From the NCBI GenBank assembly GCA_964561135.1, contig CAZLOB010000070.1:1-64000 (forward strand): a DNA stretch of 64,000 nucleotides, in the 5' to 3' direction. Below the pieces are notes generated by a model. That model did no database searches. It had not been told where the DNA came from and saw only the letters and a program-made list of their open reading frames with translations. The number at the start of each line of letters is the position of its first letter. Position 1 is the stretch's first letter. The position numbers were made by a program, and so were the translations under genes. Source of the stretch: JANXDG01 sp964561135. Lineage in GTDB: Bacteria; Elusimicrobiota; Endomicrobiia; DTEH01. This document shows, in pieces, positions 43,290-51,479 of this stretch.

Positions 43290-43706
43290 ATGAAAAACAA
43301 TGTAAAATTTGAATATTCAGCAGGCGGTATTGTTGTTAACGATAATAAAGAAGTTTTGTTGATAAAAACAAAAAATTTAAAGAATGAAACAGTTATCACT
43401 TTCCCAAAAGGACATATTGAAAAAAATGAATCTGCTTTAGAAGCGGCTATACGGGAAGTAAAAGAAGAAACAGGTGTTGAAGCATTTGTAATAAAAAAAA
43501 TTAAAGATGTTGAATATTGGTTTGTTCATCAAGGGCAAAAAGTTCATAAAAAAGTTTTTTGGTTTTTGATGAAACCTGTTAAGATTGGCGAATCAAAAAA
43601 TGTTGAAGTTGATGAAGTTTTTTGGTATGATATAAATAAAGTAGACCAAATTCTTTCGTACAAATCAGATAAAGAATTAATTGCTGAAGTAAAAAATTTA
43701 ATTTAA
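43290..43706 (+). CDS. NUDIX hydrolase, bis(5'-nucleosyl)-tetraphosphatase-like
   Basis: A 138-residue single-domain NUDIX protein. FEYSAGGIVVNDNKEVLLIK and TFPKGHIEKNESALEAAIRE with VKEETGVEA form a complete Nudix box (G-x5-E-x7-REVKEETG). The FPKGH start of the box and the later VHKKVFWFLMKP resemble MutT/Ap4A hydrolase types that clear dinucleoside polyphosphates or oxidised nucleotides. It sits between nitroreductase and xseB. Exact substrate unknown. Confidence 0.88.
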   Translation: MKNNVKFEYSAGGIVVNDNKEVLLIKTKNLKNETVITFPKGHIEKNESALEAAIREVKEETGVEAFVIKKIKDVEYWFVHQGQKVHKKVFWFLMKPVKIGESKNVEVDEVFWYDINKVDQILSYKSDKELIAEVKNLI

Positions 43707-43720
43707 GAGGTAAAAAAACT

Positions 43721-44038
43721 ATGCAGAAACAAGAAAAACAAAAATATACTTTTGAACAAGCTTTACAACGACTTGAAGAAATTGTTAACAAACTTGAATT
43801 AGGTAATGTTCCACTTGAAGAAACAATTAGTTTGTTCCAAGAAGGGATGGAGTTGATAAATTTTTGTAACCAAAAACTTGAAGAAGTGAAACATAAAGTT
43901 GAAATCGTGATAAGGACAAAAGAAGGTTTTACTTTACAACCTTTTGATGTAAAAACAGGGTATAAAAATCAGTTAGAGGGAAAAGAAGAAATTGAAGAGA
44001 TTGAAAAAGACGAGGAAGAAGATGAAGGATTGTTCTGA
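43721..44038 (+). CDS. xseB: Exodeoxyribonuclease VII small subunit
   Basis: A 105-residue XseB. KYTFEQALQRLEEIVNKLEL, GNVPLEETISLFQEGMELIN and FCNQKLEEVKHKVEIVI are the hallmark of the family; a Glu/Asp-rich tail (EGKEEIEEIEKDEEEDEG) extends it. It joins XseA to degrade single-stranded DNA. No xseA is in the window. The position directly before ispA and dxs is the classical xseB-ispA-dxs order found in many bacteria. The 3' end overlaps ispA by 17 bases. Confidence 0.92.
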   Translation: MQKQEKQKYTFEQALQRLEEIVNKLELGNVPLEETISLFQEGMELINFCNQKLEEVKHKVEIVIRTKEGFTLQPFDVKTGYKNQLEGKEEIEEIEKDEEEDEGLF

Positions 44039-44909
44039 ATTGTTAGAAAAAGATACAAAATGGTTTTCAGACAAGTTTAAAATTTTGGTAGAAAACTATC
44101 TACAAGAGTTACAACAAAGATATAAAAAAATTGTTTTTTATTCATTATTCCCCGGTGGGAAACGAATTCGACCTTTGTTAATGTTTGCTTGTGGGAAAAT
44201 GTTAGGAGTAAAAAAAACTTGTCTTTTTTATCCAGCAGCTGCTGTTGAGCTTATCCATAACTACTCTCTTATACATGATGACCTTCCTTGTATGGACAAT
44301 TCTGATTACCGAAGAAACAAGTTAACTGTTCATAGAAAATTTGGTGAAGCATCTGCAGTTCTTGTAGGTGATGCTTTGCTAACATTAGCATTTGAAGTTT
44401 TATCTAACTGGGATGAAGAACCTGAGATTAAAGTTAAAGTGATAAATTTGTTGTCAAAAATAAGTGGGTTTGGCGGGTTAGTTAAAGGACAATTGATGGA
44501 TATTGAAAGTTGGGATATGCCAGCTAAGTCTTCTTTAAATTTGAAGAGATTTTTAGAAGAACTTGTAATAAACAAGACTTCAAAATTAATCCAGGTATGT
44601 TTTATTATTCCAGCAATTGTTTGTAGGTTAAATAAAGGCAAAATTAATAAATTGTCAAAGATAGGTTTAAACTTTGGTTTATTGTTTCAAATTACTGATG
44701 ATATAATTGATTATTCTGCTGGAGAAGATAAACAAAATCTTACATTTCCAAAATTGTATGATGTTGAAAATTTAAAAAAAATTGTCAAAGATATAGAAAA
44801 TGAAACTTTGTTTTTTTTAGATAAACACTTTGGCCCACAATCTTTTTACCTAAAATTTTTGTTAGAAAGAATTGTTAACAGAGTAACATGGAACTCCTTA
44901 ACAAAATAA
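44022..44909 (+). CDS. ispA: Polyprenyl (farnesyl/geranyl) diphosphate synthase
   Basis: A 295-residue short-chain isoprenyl diphosphate synthase. ATG 44022 is chosen; TTG 43992 would lie deep in xseB. FPGGKRIRPLLMFACGKML, AAAVELIHNYSLIHDDLPCM with DNSDYRRN (first Asp-rich motif DDLPCMD), GEASAVLVGDALLTLAFEVL and the second Asp-rich motif LFQITDDIIDYSAGE are present. It condenses IPP with DMAPP or GPP for quinone and carrier-lipid synthesis. The two residues in the DDxxxxD loop fit the type II farnesyl synthase pattern. It overlaps dxs by 22 bases. Confidence 0.9.
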   Translation: MKDCSELLEKDTKWFSDKFKILVENYLQELQQRYKKIVFYSLFPGGKRIRPLLMFACGKMLGVKKTCLFYPAAAVELIHNYSLIHDDLPCMDNSDYRRNKLTVHRKFGEASAVLVGDALLTLAFEVLSNWDEEPEIKVKVINLLSKISGFGGLVKGQLMDIESWDMPAKSSLNLKRFLEELVINKTSKLIQVCFIIPAIVCRLNKGKINKLSKIGLNFGLLFQITDDIIDYSAGEDKQNLTFPKLYDVENLKKIVKDIENETLFFLDKHFGPQSFYLKFLLERIVNRVTWNSLTK

Positions 44910-46777
44910 ATTCACCACAGGATTTAAGAAAACTTAGTTTAGAAGAATTAGAACAACTTGCAGAAGAAATAAGAAGTTTTATAATTGAAACTATTTCAAA
45001 AACAGGCGGCCATTTAGCAGCAAGTCTTGGTACTGTTGAACTTACTATTGCATTACATTATGTTTTTAATACTCCATTAGACAAAATTGTATGGGATGTT
45101 GGTCATCAGACTTATGCACATAAAATTTTAACTGGTAGAAAAGAATTTTTTCACAAGTTAAGACAATATGGTGGTATAAGTGGTTTCCCAAGAAGAGAAG
45201 AGTCTGAGTATGATGTGTTTAATGTAGGTCATGCATCAACCGCAGTATCAGCAGCGTTAGGTATAGTAGTTGCTCGTGAGTTAAATAAAGAAGATTATAA
45301 AGTTATTGCAGTAATAGGGGATGGTTCTTTAAGTGGTGGTCTTGCTTATGAAGGGCTTAACCATGCGGGACATCTTGGTTATGATTTTATTGTTGTACTA
45401 AATGATAATACAATGTTTATTTCAAAAAGTGTTGGTGCTGTTGCAAAAATGTTGGTAAGATTGTTGACTTTGGGGTTGCTTAAAAAAATTGAACAAAAAA
45501 TAGATAAGTTCTTACGAAGGTTAAAATATATAGGTAATGTTATTCTTCGTGTAGCAAAACGGTTTAAACTTTTACTTTTTCCGGGTATGTTATTTGAAGA
45601 AATGGGTTTTGCGTATGTAGGTCCTGTAGATGGACATGATTTAAAGTCGCTTTGCGAAGTGTTTAGAAGTATAAAAAATTTTAAAGGACCGGTTGTGGTC
45701 CATGTCTTGACAAAAAAAGGCAAAGGGTACAAGCCTGCTGAAGAAAAACCTGAAAAGTTTCACAGTGTAGCTAAATTTAATGTGTTAACTGGAGAAATTG
45801 AGAAGAAAAACGATAGGTTAACATTTACTGAGGTTTTTAGTAAAACAATAGTTTCTTTAGCGGAAAAAGATAGACGTATTGTTGGGATTACAGCAGCGAT
45901 GACTGAAGGTTGTGGCCTTGAAGAATTTTCAAAACTTTTTCCAGAAAGATTTTTTGATGTAGGTATTGCAGAAGAACATGCAGTAACTTTTGCTGCAGGG
46001 TTGGCAACAAAGAATTATATTCCAATATGTGCTATATATTCAACTTTTTTACAACGTGCGTTTGACCAAATTATACACGATGTTTCTTTACAAAACTTAC
46101 ATGTTGTTTTTGTTTTAGACCGTGCTGGTATTGTGGGTGAAGATGGGCCAACACACCATGGCTGTTTTGACCTTTCTTATTTGAGGTTAATTCCTAATAT
46201 GACAATAATGGTACCAAAAGATGGTAATGAACTTAAAGATATGTTGTATACCGCAATATACCATATTGATGGACCAGTTGCTATAAGATATCCTAAAGAT
46301 TTTGTTGTTGAAAAAAACATTGATGTTGATAAATTTGGAAAAATAGATGTACCAAAGGCACAAATAATATATGATGATAAAGAAAGCAAAATGTGTTTTT
46401 TAGTACTTGGACCAAAAATTTATATCCTTAAAGAAATACTTGAGACAACAGATTATAGATTTTCTGTTGTTAACATGCGTTTTTTAAAACCTATGGATGA
46501 AGAAATATTGAAAAAAGTTTGTAATTCTCATAATATATTAATTACTGTTGAAGAAAATACTATTGTTGGGGGGTTATTTTCTGCAGTTAGTGAGTTTGTA
46601 GCTAGGAATCATTATCAAGTAAAAATTTATCCTTTTGCTTTCCCTGACAGATTTATTACTTTTGGTAAAAAAGAAATTTTGGAAGAAGAGGTTGGTCTTT
46701 CAATTAAAAATTTTTTAGCATTTGTTAAAAGTTTAAATAAAGGGAGGGACATCGATGAAGGTTCTAATGTTAGGTAA
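44888..46777 (+). CDS. dxs: 1-deoxy-D-xylulose-5-phosphate synthase
   Basis: A 629-residue thiamine-diphosphate enzyme, first step of the MEP isoprenoid pathway (pyruvate + glyceraldehyde 3-phosphate). GGHLAASLGTVELTIALHYV, VWDVGHQTYAHKILTGR, the ThDP motif VIGDGSLSGGLAYEGLNHAG, GPVDGHDLKSL, the transketolase part DVGIAEEHAVTFAAGLATK and GEDGPTHHGCFDLSYLR are all present. An unusual basic stretch (KIEQKIDKFLRRLKYIGNVI) lies near residues 198-217, where this family normally has a loop. The gene order xseB-ispA-dxs supports coordinated isoprenoid synthesis. Confidence 0.95.
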   Translation: MELLNKINSPQDLRKLSLEELEQLAEEIRSFIIETISKTGGHLAASLGTVELTIALHYVFNTPLDKIVWDVGHQTYAHKILTGRKEFFHKLRQYGGISGFPRREESEYDVFNVGHASTAVSAALGIVVARELNKEDYKVIAVIGDGSLSGGLAYEGLNHAGHLGYDFIVVLNDNTMFISKSVGAVAKMLVRLLTLGLLKKIEQKIDKFLRRLKYIGNVILRVAKRFKLLLFPGMLFEEMGFAYVGPVDGHDLKSLCEVFRSIKNFKGPVVVHVLTKKGKGYKPAEEKPEKFHSVAKFNVLTGEIEKKNDRLTFTEVFSKTIVSLAEKDRRIVGITAAMTEGCGLEEFSKLFPERFFDVGIAEEHAVTFAAGLATKNYIPICAIYSTFLQRAFDQIIHDVSLQNLHVVFVLDRAGIVGEDGPTHHGCFDLSYLRLIPNMTIMVPKDGNELKDMLYTAIYHIDGPVAIRYPKDFVVEKNIDVDKFGKIDVPKAQIIYDDKESKMCFLVLGPKIYILKEILETTDYRFSVVNMRFLKPMDEEILKKVCNSHNILITVEENTIVGGLFSAVSEFVARNHYQVKIYPFAFPDRFITFGKKEILEEEVGLSIKNFLAFVKSLNKGRDIDEGSNVR

Positions 46778-47030
46778 ATATTCAACAGATGCAATAAAAA
46801 GTATATCAAAAGAACGGACAAAAAAAGTTGTCAAATTAGTTGAAAAACTGAATGGTAAAATTTATGCTATGTATGCTTTAGTAGGTGAGTATGATTTAGC
46901 ATTCCTAGTTGAATTGAACTCTATTGAAGATATTGTAAAACTTTCTATAGAACTTGCAAAATTGACAGGTATATCTTTTATGTCACTTCCAGCAATTGAT
47001 GTTGAAAAATTTGATGAACTTGTTGGATAA
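46755..47030 (+). CDS. GYD domain protein
   Basis: A 91-residue protein beginning at ATG 46755 with AGGGAGGG upstream, inside the dxs 3' end. KVVKLVEKLNGKIYAMYALV, GEYDLAFLVELNSIEDIVKL and SFMSLPAIDVEKFDELV match the GYD domain, a small ferredoxin-like (dimeric alpha/beta barrel-type) family of unknown function. No enzymatic residues are apparent. It bridges dxs and the purine genes. Confidence 0.8.
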   Translation: MKVLMLGKYSTDAIKSISKERTKKVVKLVEKLNGKIYAMYALVGEYDLAFLVELNSIEDIVKLSIELAKLTGISFMSLPAIDVEKFDELVG

Positions 47031-47039
47031 ATACATTTG

Positions 47040-47498
47040 ATGAGTAAGAAAAATAAATGTATTGTAGAAATTATACCTAAAGTTGTTTCTTCATATACAT
47101 CTTTACTGCAAGAAATCCATTCTTTAGGGTTTGATAAAATTGATAATGTTGAGATAAAAAAGATATATTCTTTGGAAGGAGATATAAATAAAAAAGAAGC
47201 AGTTTTTATCACAAAATCGTTACTTGCCGATCCTATATCAGACTCGTTTAAAGTGTATCTTTTCTTTAAAAAAATACCAAATGTTGTTGTAGTAAACATT
47301 TGGTACAGACCCCAAGTTTTAGATGTTGAAGCGATATATGTCGAAAAAGCTATAAAATATCTTGGGTTTGAAAAAAAAGTTGTGGTGCATTCTGGAAAAC
47401 AAGTATGTTTTAGTCCGCAAATTGACAAAAAAAGTGTAGAGTATATTATTGAAAAAATCTTTATGAATCCATTAATTCAATATTATGAAGTTATATAA
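47040..47498 (+). CDS. purS: Tandem-PurS phosphoribosylformylglycinamidine synthase subunit
   Basis: A 152-residue protein, about twice the usual PurS length (80). The first half has LQEIHSLGFDKIDNVEIKKI and ends ITKSLLADPISDSFKVY. The second half has VEAIYVEKAIKYLGFEKKVV and ends IEKIFMNPLIQYYEVI. Each half ends in the LL.(D/N)P(I/V)...Y.V motif that closes PurS, so it is a duplicated PurS. PurS bridges PurL and PurQ and channels ammonia in FGAM synthesis. The start is ATG 47040 (TTG 47037 is just before). It overlaps purL by 14 bases. Confidence 0.75.
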   Translation: MSKKNKCIVEIIPKVVSSYTSLLQEIHSLGFDKIDNVEIKKIYSLEGDINKKEAVFITKSLLADPISDSFKVYLFFKKIPNVVVVNIWYRPQVLDVEAIYVEKAIKYLGFEKKVVVHSGKQVCFSPQIDKKSVEYIIEKIFMNPLIQYYEVI

Positions 47499-49869
47499 TA
47501 TCATCAATATTTTAGATGCAACTGATAAGGAACTAATTGAGATAAGTAAAAAAGGGTTGTTAGCTTTATCTTTGGAAGAAATGCGTGCTATTAAAAAATA
47601 TTTTTCGTCAAAAAAAAGAAACCCAACCGATTGTGAACTTGAAACTATTGCTCAAACTTGGTCGGAACATTGTAAACATAAAACATTAACTGCTGAAGTT
47701 GAGCTTAAGTTTAAAAAAAATGGGAAAGTCGTAAAAGTAAAAAAATATAAAAATGTTTTAAAAGAAACTATTTTTGAGGTAACAAAAAATATAAACCATC
47801 CTGATTGTTTATCTGTTTTTGTAGACAATGCTGGTATTGTAAAGTTTGACAGAAATTATGGCGTTGCTTTTAAGGTTGAAACACACAATCATCCGTCTGC
47901 TTTAGAACCGTATGGCGGTGCAGCAACTGGTATCGGAGGGGTGATAAGAGATATAATTGGCTGTGGTCTTTCAGCGAAACCTGTTGCTAATACTGATGTA
48001 TTCTGTTTCGGTAATCTTGATTATGATAAAGAACTTCCTAAAGGTGTGTTTCATCCAAAAAGAATTTTTAGAGGTGTTGTATCTGGGGTAAGGGATTATG
48101 GGAATCGTATGGGTATACCTACAGTGAACGGCGCAATAATTTTTGATGATGGTTTCGTATATAATCCGTTAGTATATTGTGGTTGTGTGGGAATAATTCC
48201 TATTGAAAAGATAAACAAAAGAGTTTACCCAGGACAAGTTATAATTCTTGTTGGTGGAAGGACAGGACGTGATGGTATCCATGGGGCAACTTTTTCATCA
48301 GATGCGTTACATGATAAGCTGCCAACTTCTGTTGTACAAATCGGTGATCCTATAGTAGAAAAAATGATGTTGGATGTGATTTTGAAAGCAAGGGATTTAG
48401 ATTTGTTTACAGCGATAACAGATTGTGGTGCTGGAGGGTTATCTTCTGCTTGTGGTGAACTTACAAAAGAATGTGGTTGTAGGGTATATCTTGAAAAAGT
48501 ACCTTTGAAGTATAAAGGTTTGTTACCATGGGAAATATGGCTTTCTGAGTCACAGGAACGTATGGTCCTTATAGCTGATAAAGATAAAGCAGAAAGATTT
48601 TTAAAGCTTTGTCAAAATGAAGATGTGGAAGCAACAATTATCGGAGAAGTGACCGACACAAAAAAACTTGAGGTGTTTTATAACAATGAAAAAGTTTGTG
48701 AGTTAGACATGGATTTTTTACACAACGGTTTGCCAAAAAGAAAGTTTAGTTTGACTTATAATCTAACACCTAAGAATTTAGAAAAACAGTCAGTTGTGAT
48801 AAAACAACCCTTAGAAGAAATATTTTATAAGATTATTTCTCATCCGAACGTAGCTTCAAAAGAATGGGTTATAAGACAGTATGATCACGAAGTACAAGCA
48901 AATACAGTACTGAAACCTCTGTGTGGAGACCAACAGTCAGATTTTTACTCACCACAAGATGCTTCAGTAATATATCCGTTTAATATCAAAGGATTGCAAC
49001 ATACTAAAAAAGCTGTTGCTATAAGCTGTGGAATAAAACCTTCTTTAGGTAAAATAAGCATAGAAAGGATGACAGAGTATGTTATTGATGAAGCGATAAG
49101 AAATTTAATTTGTGTTGGGGCAAAATTAAATAAGATTTTTTTGTTAGATAATTTTTGCTGGGGTGAACTTAACAAAAAAAATTTAGCTGAACTTTTTGTA
49201 ACATGTGAGGTAGCAAAAAATGTTGCATATAAGTTTAAGATACCTTTTATTTCAGGAAAAGATAGTTTAAACAACTATTATCTGCTTGGAGAAAAAAAAG
49301 TTTCAATACCATCAACTTTGTTAATTTCAGGTTTAGGAGTTATAGAAGATATAGATGGTATTAAAACTTCGTATTTTAAATCTTCAGGGAATCATATTTT
49401 ACTTATTGGGAAATTTAAAGTTTATTTAGCAGGGAGTGTTTTTTGCGAATGTATTAAAAAGTCGTATTCTTGTTATGCTTTAGATGTTGAAACAGCAAAA
49501 AGAATATATAGTTTTGTTAACGACTACAATGATTATTTTTTAGCTTTACATGATGTTTCTGATGGTGGGTTGATAACTACTGTTGTAGAAAGTTGTTTTG
49601 CAAATAGGTGTGGAGCTGAGTTAGAAATAAAAAATAAAAATATTGTTGAATTTTTATTTTCAGAGCCAACATCATGTATAATTGCAGAAGTTGAAGAGAA
49701 TAAATTTAATGAGTTGGTCAATCTTATGCAGCAAAAACATATACCTTATATCTATTTAGGTAAAACTAAAAATGAACCATATGTAGTTGTTAAACAAAAA
49801 GATAAAGAAGTTTTAAAAATTTCAGTTGAACAAGCATATAAGTTATGGTCAAAAAAAATAAGTTTGTAA
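47485..49869 (+). CDS. purL: Phosphoribosylformylglycinamidine synthase, PurL subunit
   Basis: A 794-residue small-type PurL, the ATP-using synthetase part of the fourth step of purine synthesis (FGAR + glutamine to FGAM). PTDCELETIAQTWSEHCKHK, FKVETHNHPSALEPYGGAAT with GIGGVIRD, GGRTGRDGIHGATFSS and ITDCGAGGLSSACGEL show both AIRS-like halves; DVSDGGLITTVVESCF marks the C-terminal half. It is encoded purS-purL-purQ with overlaps at both ends (14 and 25 bases), so the three subunits are translated together. Confidence 0.95.
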   Translation: MKLYNIINILDATDKELIEISKKGLLALSLEEMRAIKKYFSSKKRNPTDCELETIAQTWSEHCKHKTLTAEVELKFKKNGKVVKVKKYKNVLKETIFEVTKNINHPDCLSVFVDNAGIVKFDRNYGVAFKVETHNHPSALEPYGGAATGIGGVIRDIIGCGLSAKPVANTDVFCFGNLDYDKELPKGVFHPKRIFRGVVSGVRDYGNRMGIPTVNGAIIFDDGFVYNPLVYCGCVGIIPIEKINKRVYPGQVIILVGGRTGRDGIHGATFSSDALHDKLPTSVVQIGDPIVEKMMLDVILKARDLDLFTAITDCGAGGLSSACGELTKECGCRVYLEKVPLKYKGLLPWEIWLSESQERMVLIADKDKAERFLKLCQNEDVEATIIGEVTDTKKLEVFYNNEKVCELDMDFLHNGLPKRKFSLTYNLTPKNLEKQSVVIKQPLEEIFYKIISHPNVASKEWVIRQYDHEVQANTVLKPLCGDQQSDFYSPQDASVIYPFNIKGLQHTKKAVAISCGIKPSLGKISIERMTEYVIDEAIRNLICVGAKLNKIFLLDNFCWGELNKKNLAELFVTCEVAKNVAYKFKIPFISGKDSLNNYYLLGEKKVSIPSTLLISGLGVIEDIDGIKTSYFKSSGNHILLIGKFKVYLAGSVFCECIKKSYSCYALDVETAKRIYSFVNDYNDYFLALHDVSDGGLITTVVESCFANRCGAELEIKNKNIVEFLFSEPTSCIIAEVEENKFNELVNLMQQKHIPYIYLGKTKNEPYVVVKQKDKEVLKISVEQAYKLWSKKISL

Positions 49870-50630
49870 AACCAAAAGCAATTGTTATACGTGTAGGTGG
49901 GACAAATTGTGATTTGGAGACAGTAAATGTTTTGAATTTAGTAGGTTTTGATACTGATTTGGTGCATATAAACGAGCTTATAAGAAATGAAAAAAGTTTG
50001 CTTGATTATAATTTACTTGTTATCCCTGGGGGATTTTCTTTCGGCGATTATATCTCTGCAGGGAAAATTTTTGCAATAGAAATGTATTATAGATTGTGTC
50101 CTCAGATTGAAAGGTTTATAAGTAATAAAAACAATTTTGTTGTTGGTATTTGTAATGGTTTTCAAGTTTTAGTAAAACTCGGCCTTTTACCATATAGAGA
50201 TTTTTTACAAAAAGCAACACTAACTTATAATGATTCTGGCAAGTTTGAATGTAGATGGGTTTATTTGAAAGTTAACAAAAACAATCCTTCACCATTAAAA
50301 GAACTTCCAGAAATTATACAACTTCCAGTTGCTCATGCTGAAGGAAAATTTTTTGCTGACAAAGATGTTATTGAAGATATAAAAAACAACAATCAGATTT
50401 TGTTTCAATATTGTGATAAAGACGGAAATACAAATGTAGATTATCCATTAAATCCAAATGGTTCTGTTTTAAATATAGCTGGAATTACAGATAAAACAGG
50501 TAGAATCATTGGTCTTATGCCTCATCCTGAAAGGTTTGTGCTTCCCATTCATCATCCTTTGAGTTACAAAAATGAAACCCCAGCTTTTGGTAAAAAATTT
50601 TTTGAACTTTTGAAACTTGCTATTCAATGA
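49845..50630 (+). CDS. purQ: Phosphoribosylformylglycinamidine synthase, glutaminase subunit
   Basis: A 261-residue class I glutamine amidotransferase that feeds ammonia to PurL. KAIVIRVGGTNCDLETVNVL, LLVIPGGFSFGDYISAGKIF, the nucleophile GICNGFQVLVKLGLLP and PHPERFVLPIHHP with the catalytic His and Glu are intact. Longer than Bacillus PurQ (about 227), it resembles the longer PurQ forms found in archaea and several phyla. The start lies within purL; the stop overlaps tlyA (ATGA). Confidence 0.93.
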   Translation: MVKKNKFVKPKAIVIRVGGTNCDLETVNVLNLVGFDTDLVHINELIRNEKSLLDYNLLVIPGGFSFGDYISAGKIFAIEMYYRLCPQIERFISNKNNFVVGICNGFQVLVKLGLLPYRDFLQKATLTYNDSGKFECRWVYLKVNKNNPSPLKELPEIIQLPVAHAEGKFFADKDVIEDIKNNNQILFQYCDKDGNTNVDYPLNPNGSVLNIAGITDKTGRIIGLMPHPERFVLPIHHPLSYKNETPAFGKKFFELLKLAIQ

Positions 50631-51367
50631 AAGAAAGAATTGATAAACTTTTGGTAGAAAGAGGATTTGTTGAATCTCGCACAAAAGCACAAAAAATTAT
50701 TTCTGAATTTGGAGTAAAAGTTGATGAACAAATTGTTAAAGATTCTTCAAAAATGGTGGATAAAAGTAGCAAAATAGAAATAATCCAGCAGTATGAATAT
50801 GTTAGTGCTGGTGGATATAAACTTGAGGGCTTGTTAAAAACAGGGTTTGTCGATGTAAAAGATAAAGTATGTTTCGATGTAGGGTCATCAACAGGAGGTT
50901 TTGTAGAATGTCTTTTAAGATTTGGTGCAAAGAAGGTTTATTGTTGTGATGTTGGTAAAGGTCTTCTACATCCAAAGCTTCGTTCTGACAAAAGGGTGGT
51001 TTTGTTTGAAGGTGTAAATTTTAGATATTTTGTTGAGTTAGGATATAAAGAAAAAATAGAAGACAAAATAGATGTTTTTACAATAGATGTTTCATTTATA
51101 TCTTTAACAAAAATACTTCCTGTAGTAAAAAAAATAGAAAAGACGCCACATGTCGTTATAGCTTTGATTAAACCTCAGTTTGAGTGTGAACCAAAGTGTG
51201 TAAAAAAAGGTGTTGTAAGAGAAGAAAAATATAGGTTAGAAGCAGTACAAAAAATTGTTTCTTTTGCAGAAAGCTTGGGATATAAAAAAATTGTTACTGA
51301 AGAATCAAAGATAAAAGGTAAAGAAGGTAATATTGAATATTTTGCTGTATTTGGTTTAAACCAATAA
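50627..51367 (+). CDS. tlyA: TlyA-family rRNA 2'-O-methyltransferase
   Basis: A 246-residue protein with an N-terminal S4 RNA-binding domain (RIDKLLVERGFVESRTKAQK, residues 4-60) and an FtsJ-like SAM methyltransferase domain (VCFDVGSSTGGFVECLLRFG, KKVYCCDVGKGLLHPKLRSD, FTIDVSFISLTKILPVVKK, LIKPQFE). TlyA methylates 16S/23S rRNA ribose; some relatives are called hemolysins. Usual length. It is the last gene of the purine run; a palindromic repeat follows its stop by one base. Confidence 0.9.
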   Translation: MKERIDKLLVERGFVESRTKAQKIISEFGVKVDEQIVKDSSKMVDKSSKIEIIQQYEYVSAGGYKLEGLLKTGFVDVKDKVCFDVGSSTGGFVECLLRFGAKKVYCCDVGKGLLHPKLRSDKRVVLFEGVNFRYFVELGYKEKIEDKIDVFTIDVSFISLTKILPVVKKIEKTPHVVIALIKPQFECEPKCVKKGVVREEKYRLEAVQKIVSFAESLGYKKIVTEESKIKGKEGNIEYFAVFGLNQ

Positions 51368-51368
51368 A

Positions 51369-51426
51369 TGTAGGGCAAACCTTCTGGTTTGCAATATATT
51401 ACGCAAGGCTAAAGCCTTGCCCTACA
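51369..51426 (+). repeat. Palindromic dispersed repeat with inverted TGTAGGGCAA ends
   Basis: TGTAGGGCAA (51369-51378) and TTGCCCTACA (51417-51426) are perfect inverted ends around two inner small palindromes (GCAAACC..GGTTTGC and GCAAGGC..GCCTTGC). A half copy, TGTAGGGTAAACTTTTAAGT plus TTG, follows at 51448-51470 and runs up to the next gene. The same family appears at 16029-16152. It could fold in RNA, or represent a MITE-like element. Confidence 0.7.
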
Positions 51427-51479
51427 AGTAAAAAAATGATATACAAATGTAGGGTAAACTTTTAAGTTTGTTTAATAAC

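Noticed and set aside
46862..47428. 188-residue - strand open frame opposite the GYD and purS genes
   Set aside because: It spans two clearly coding + strand genes and has no recognisable motif or ribosome binding site.
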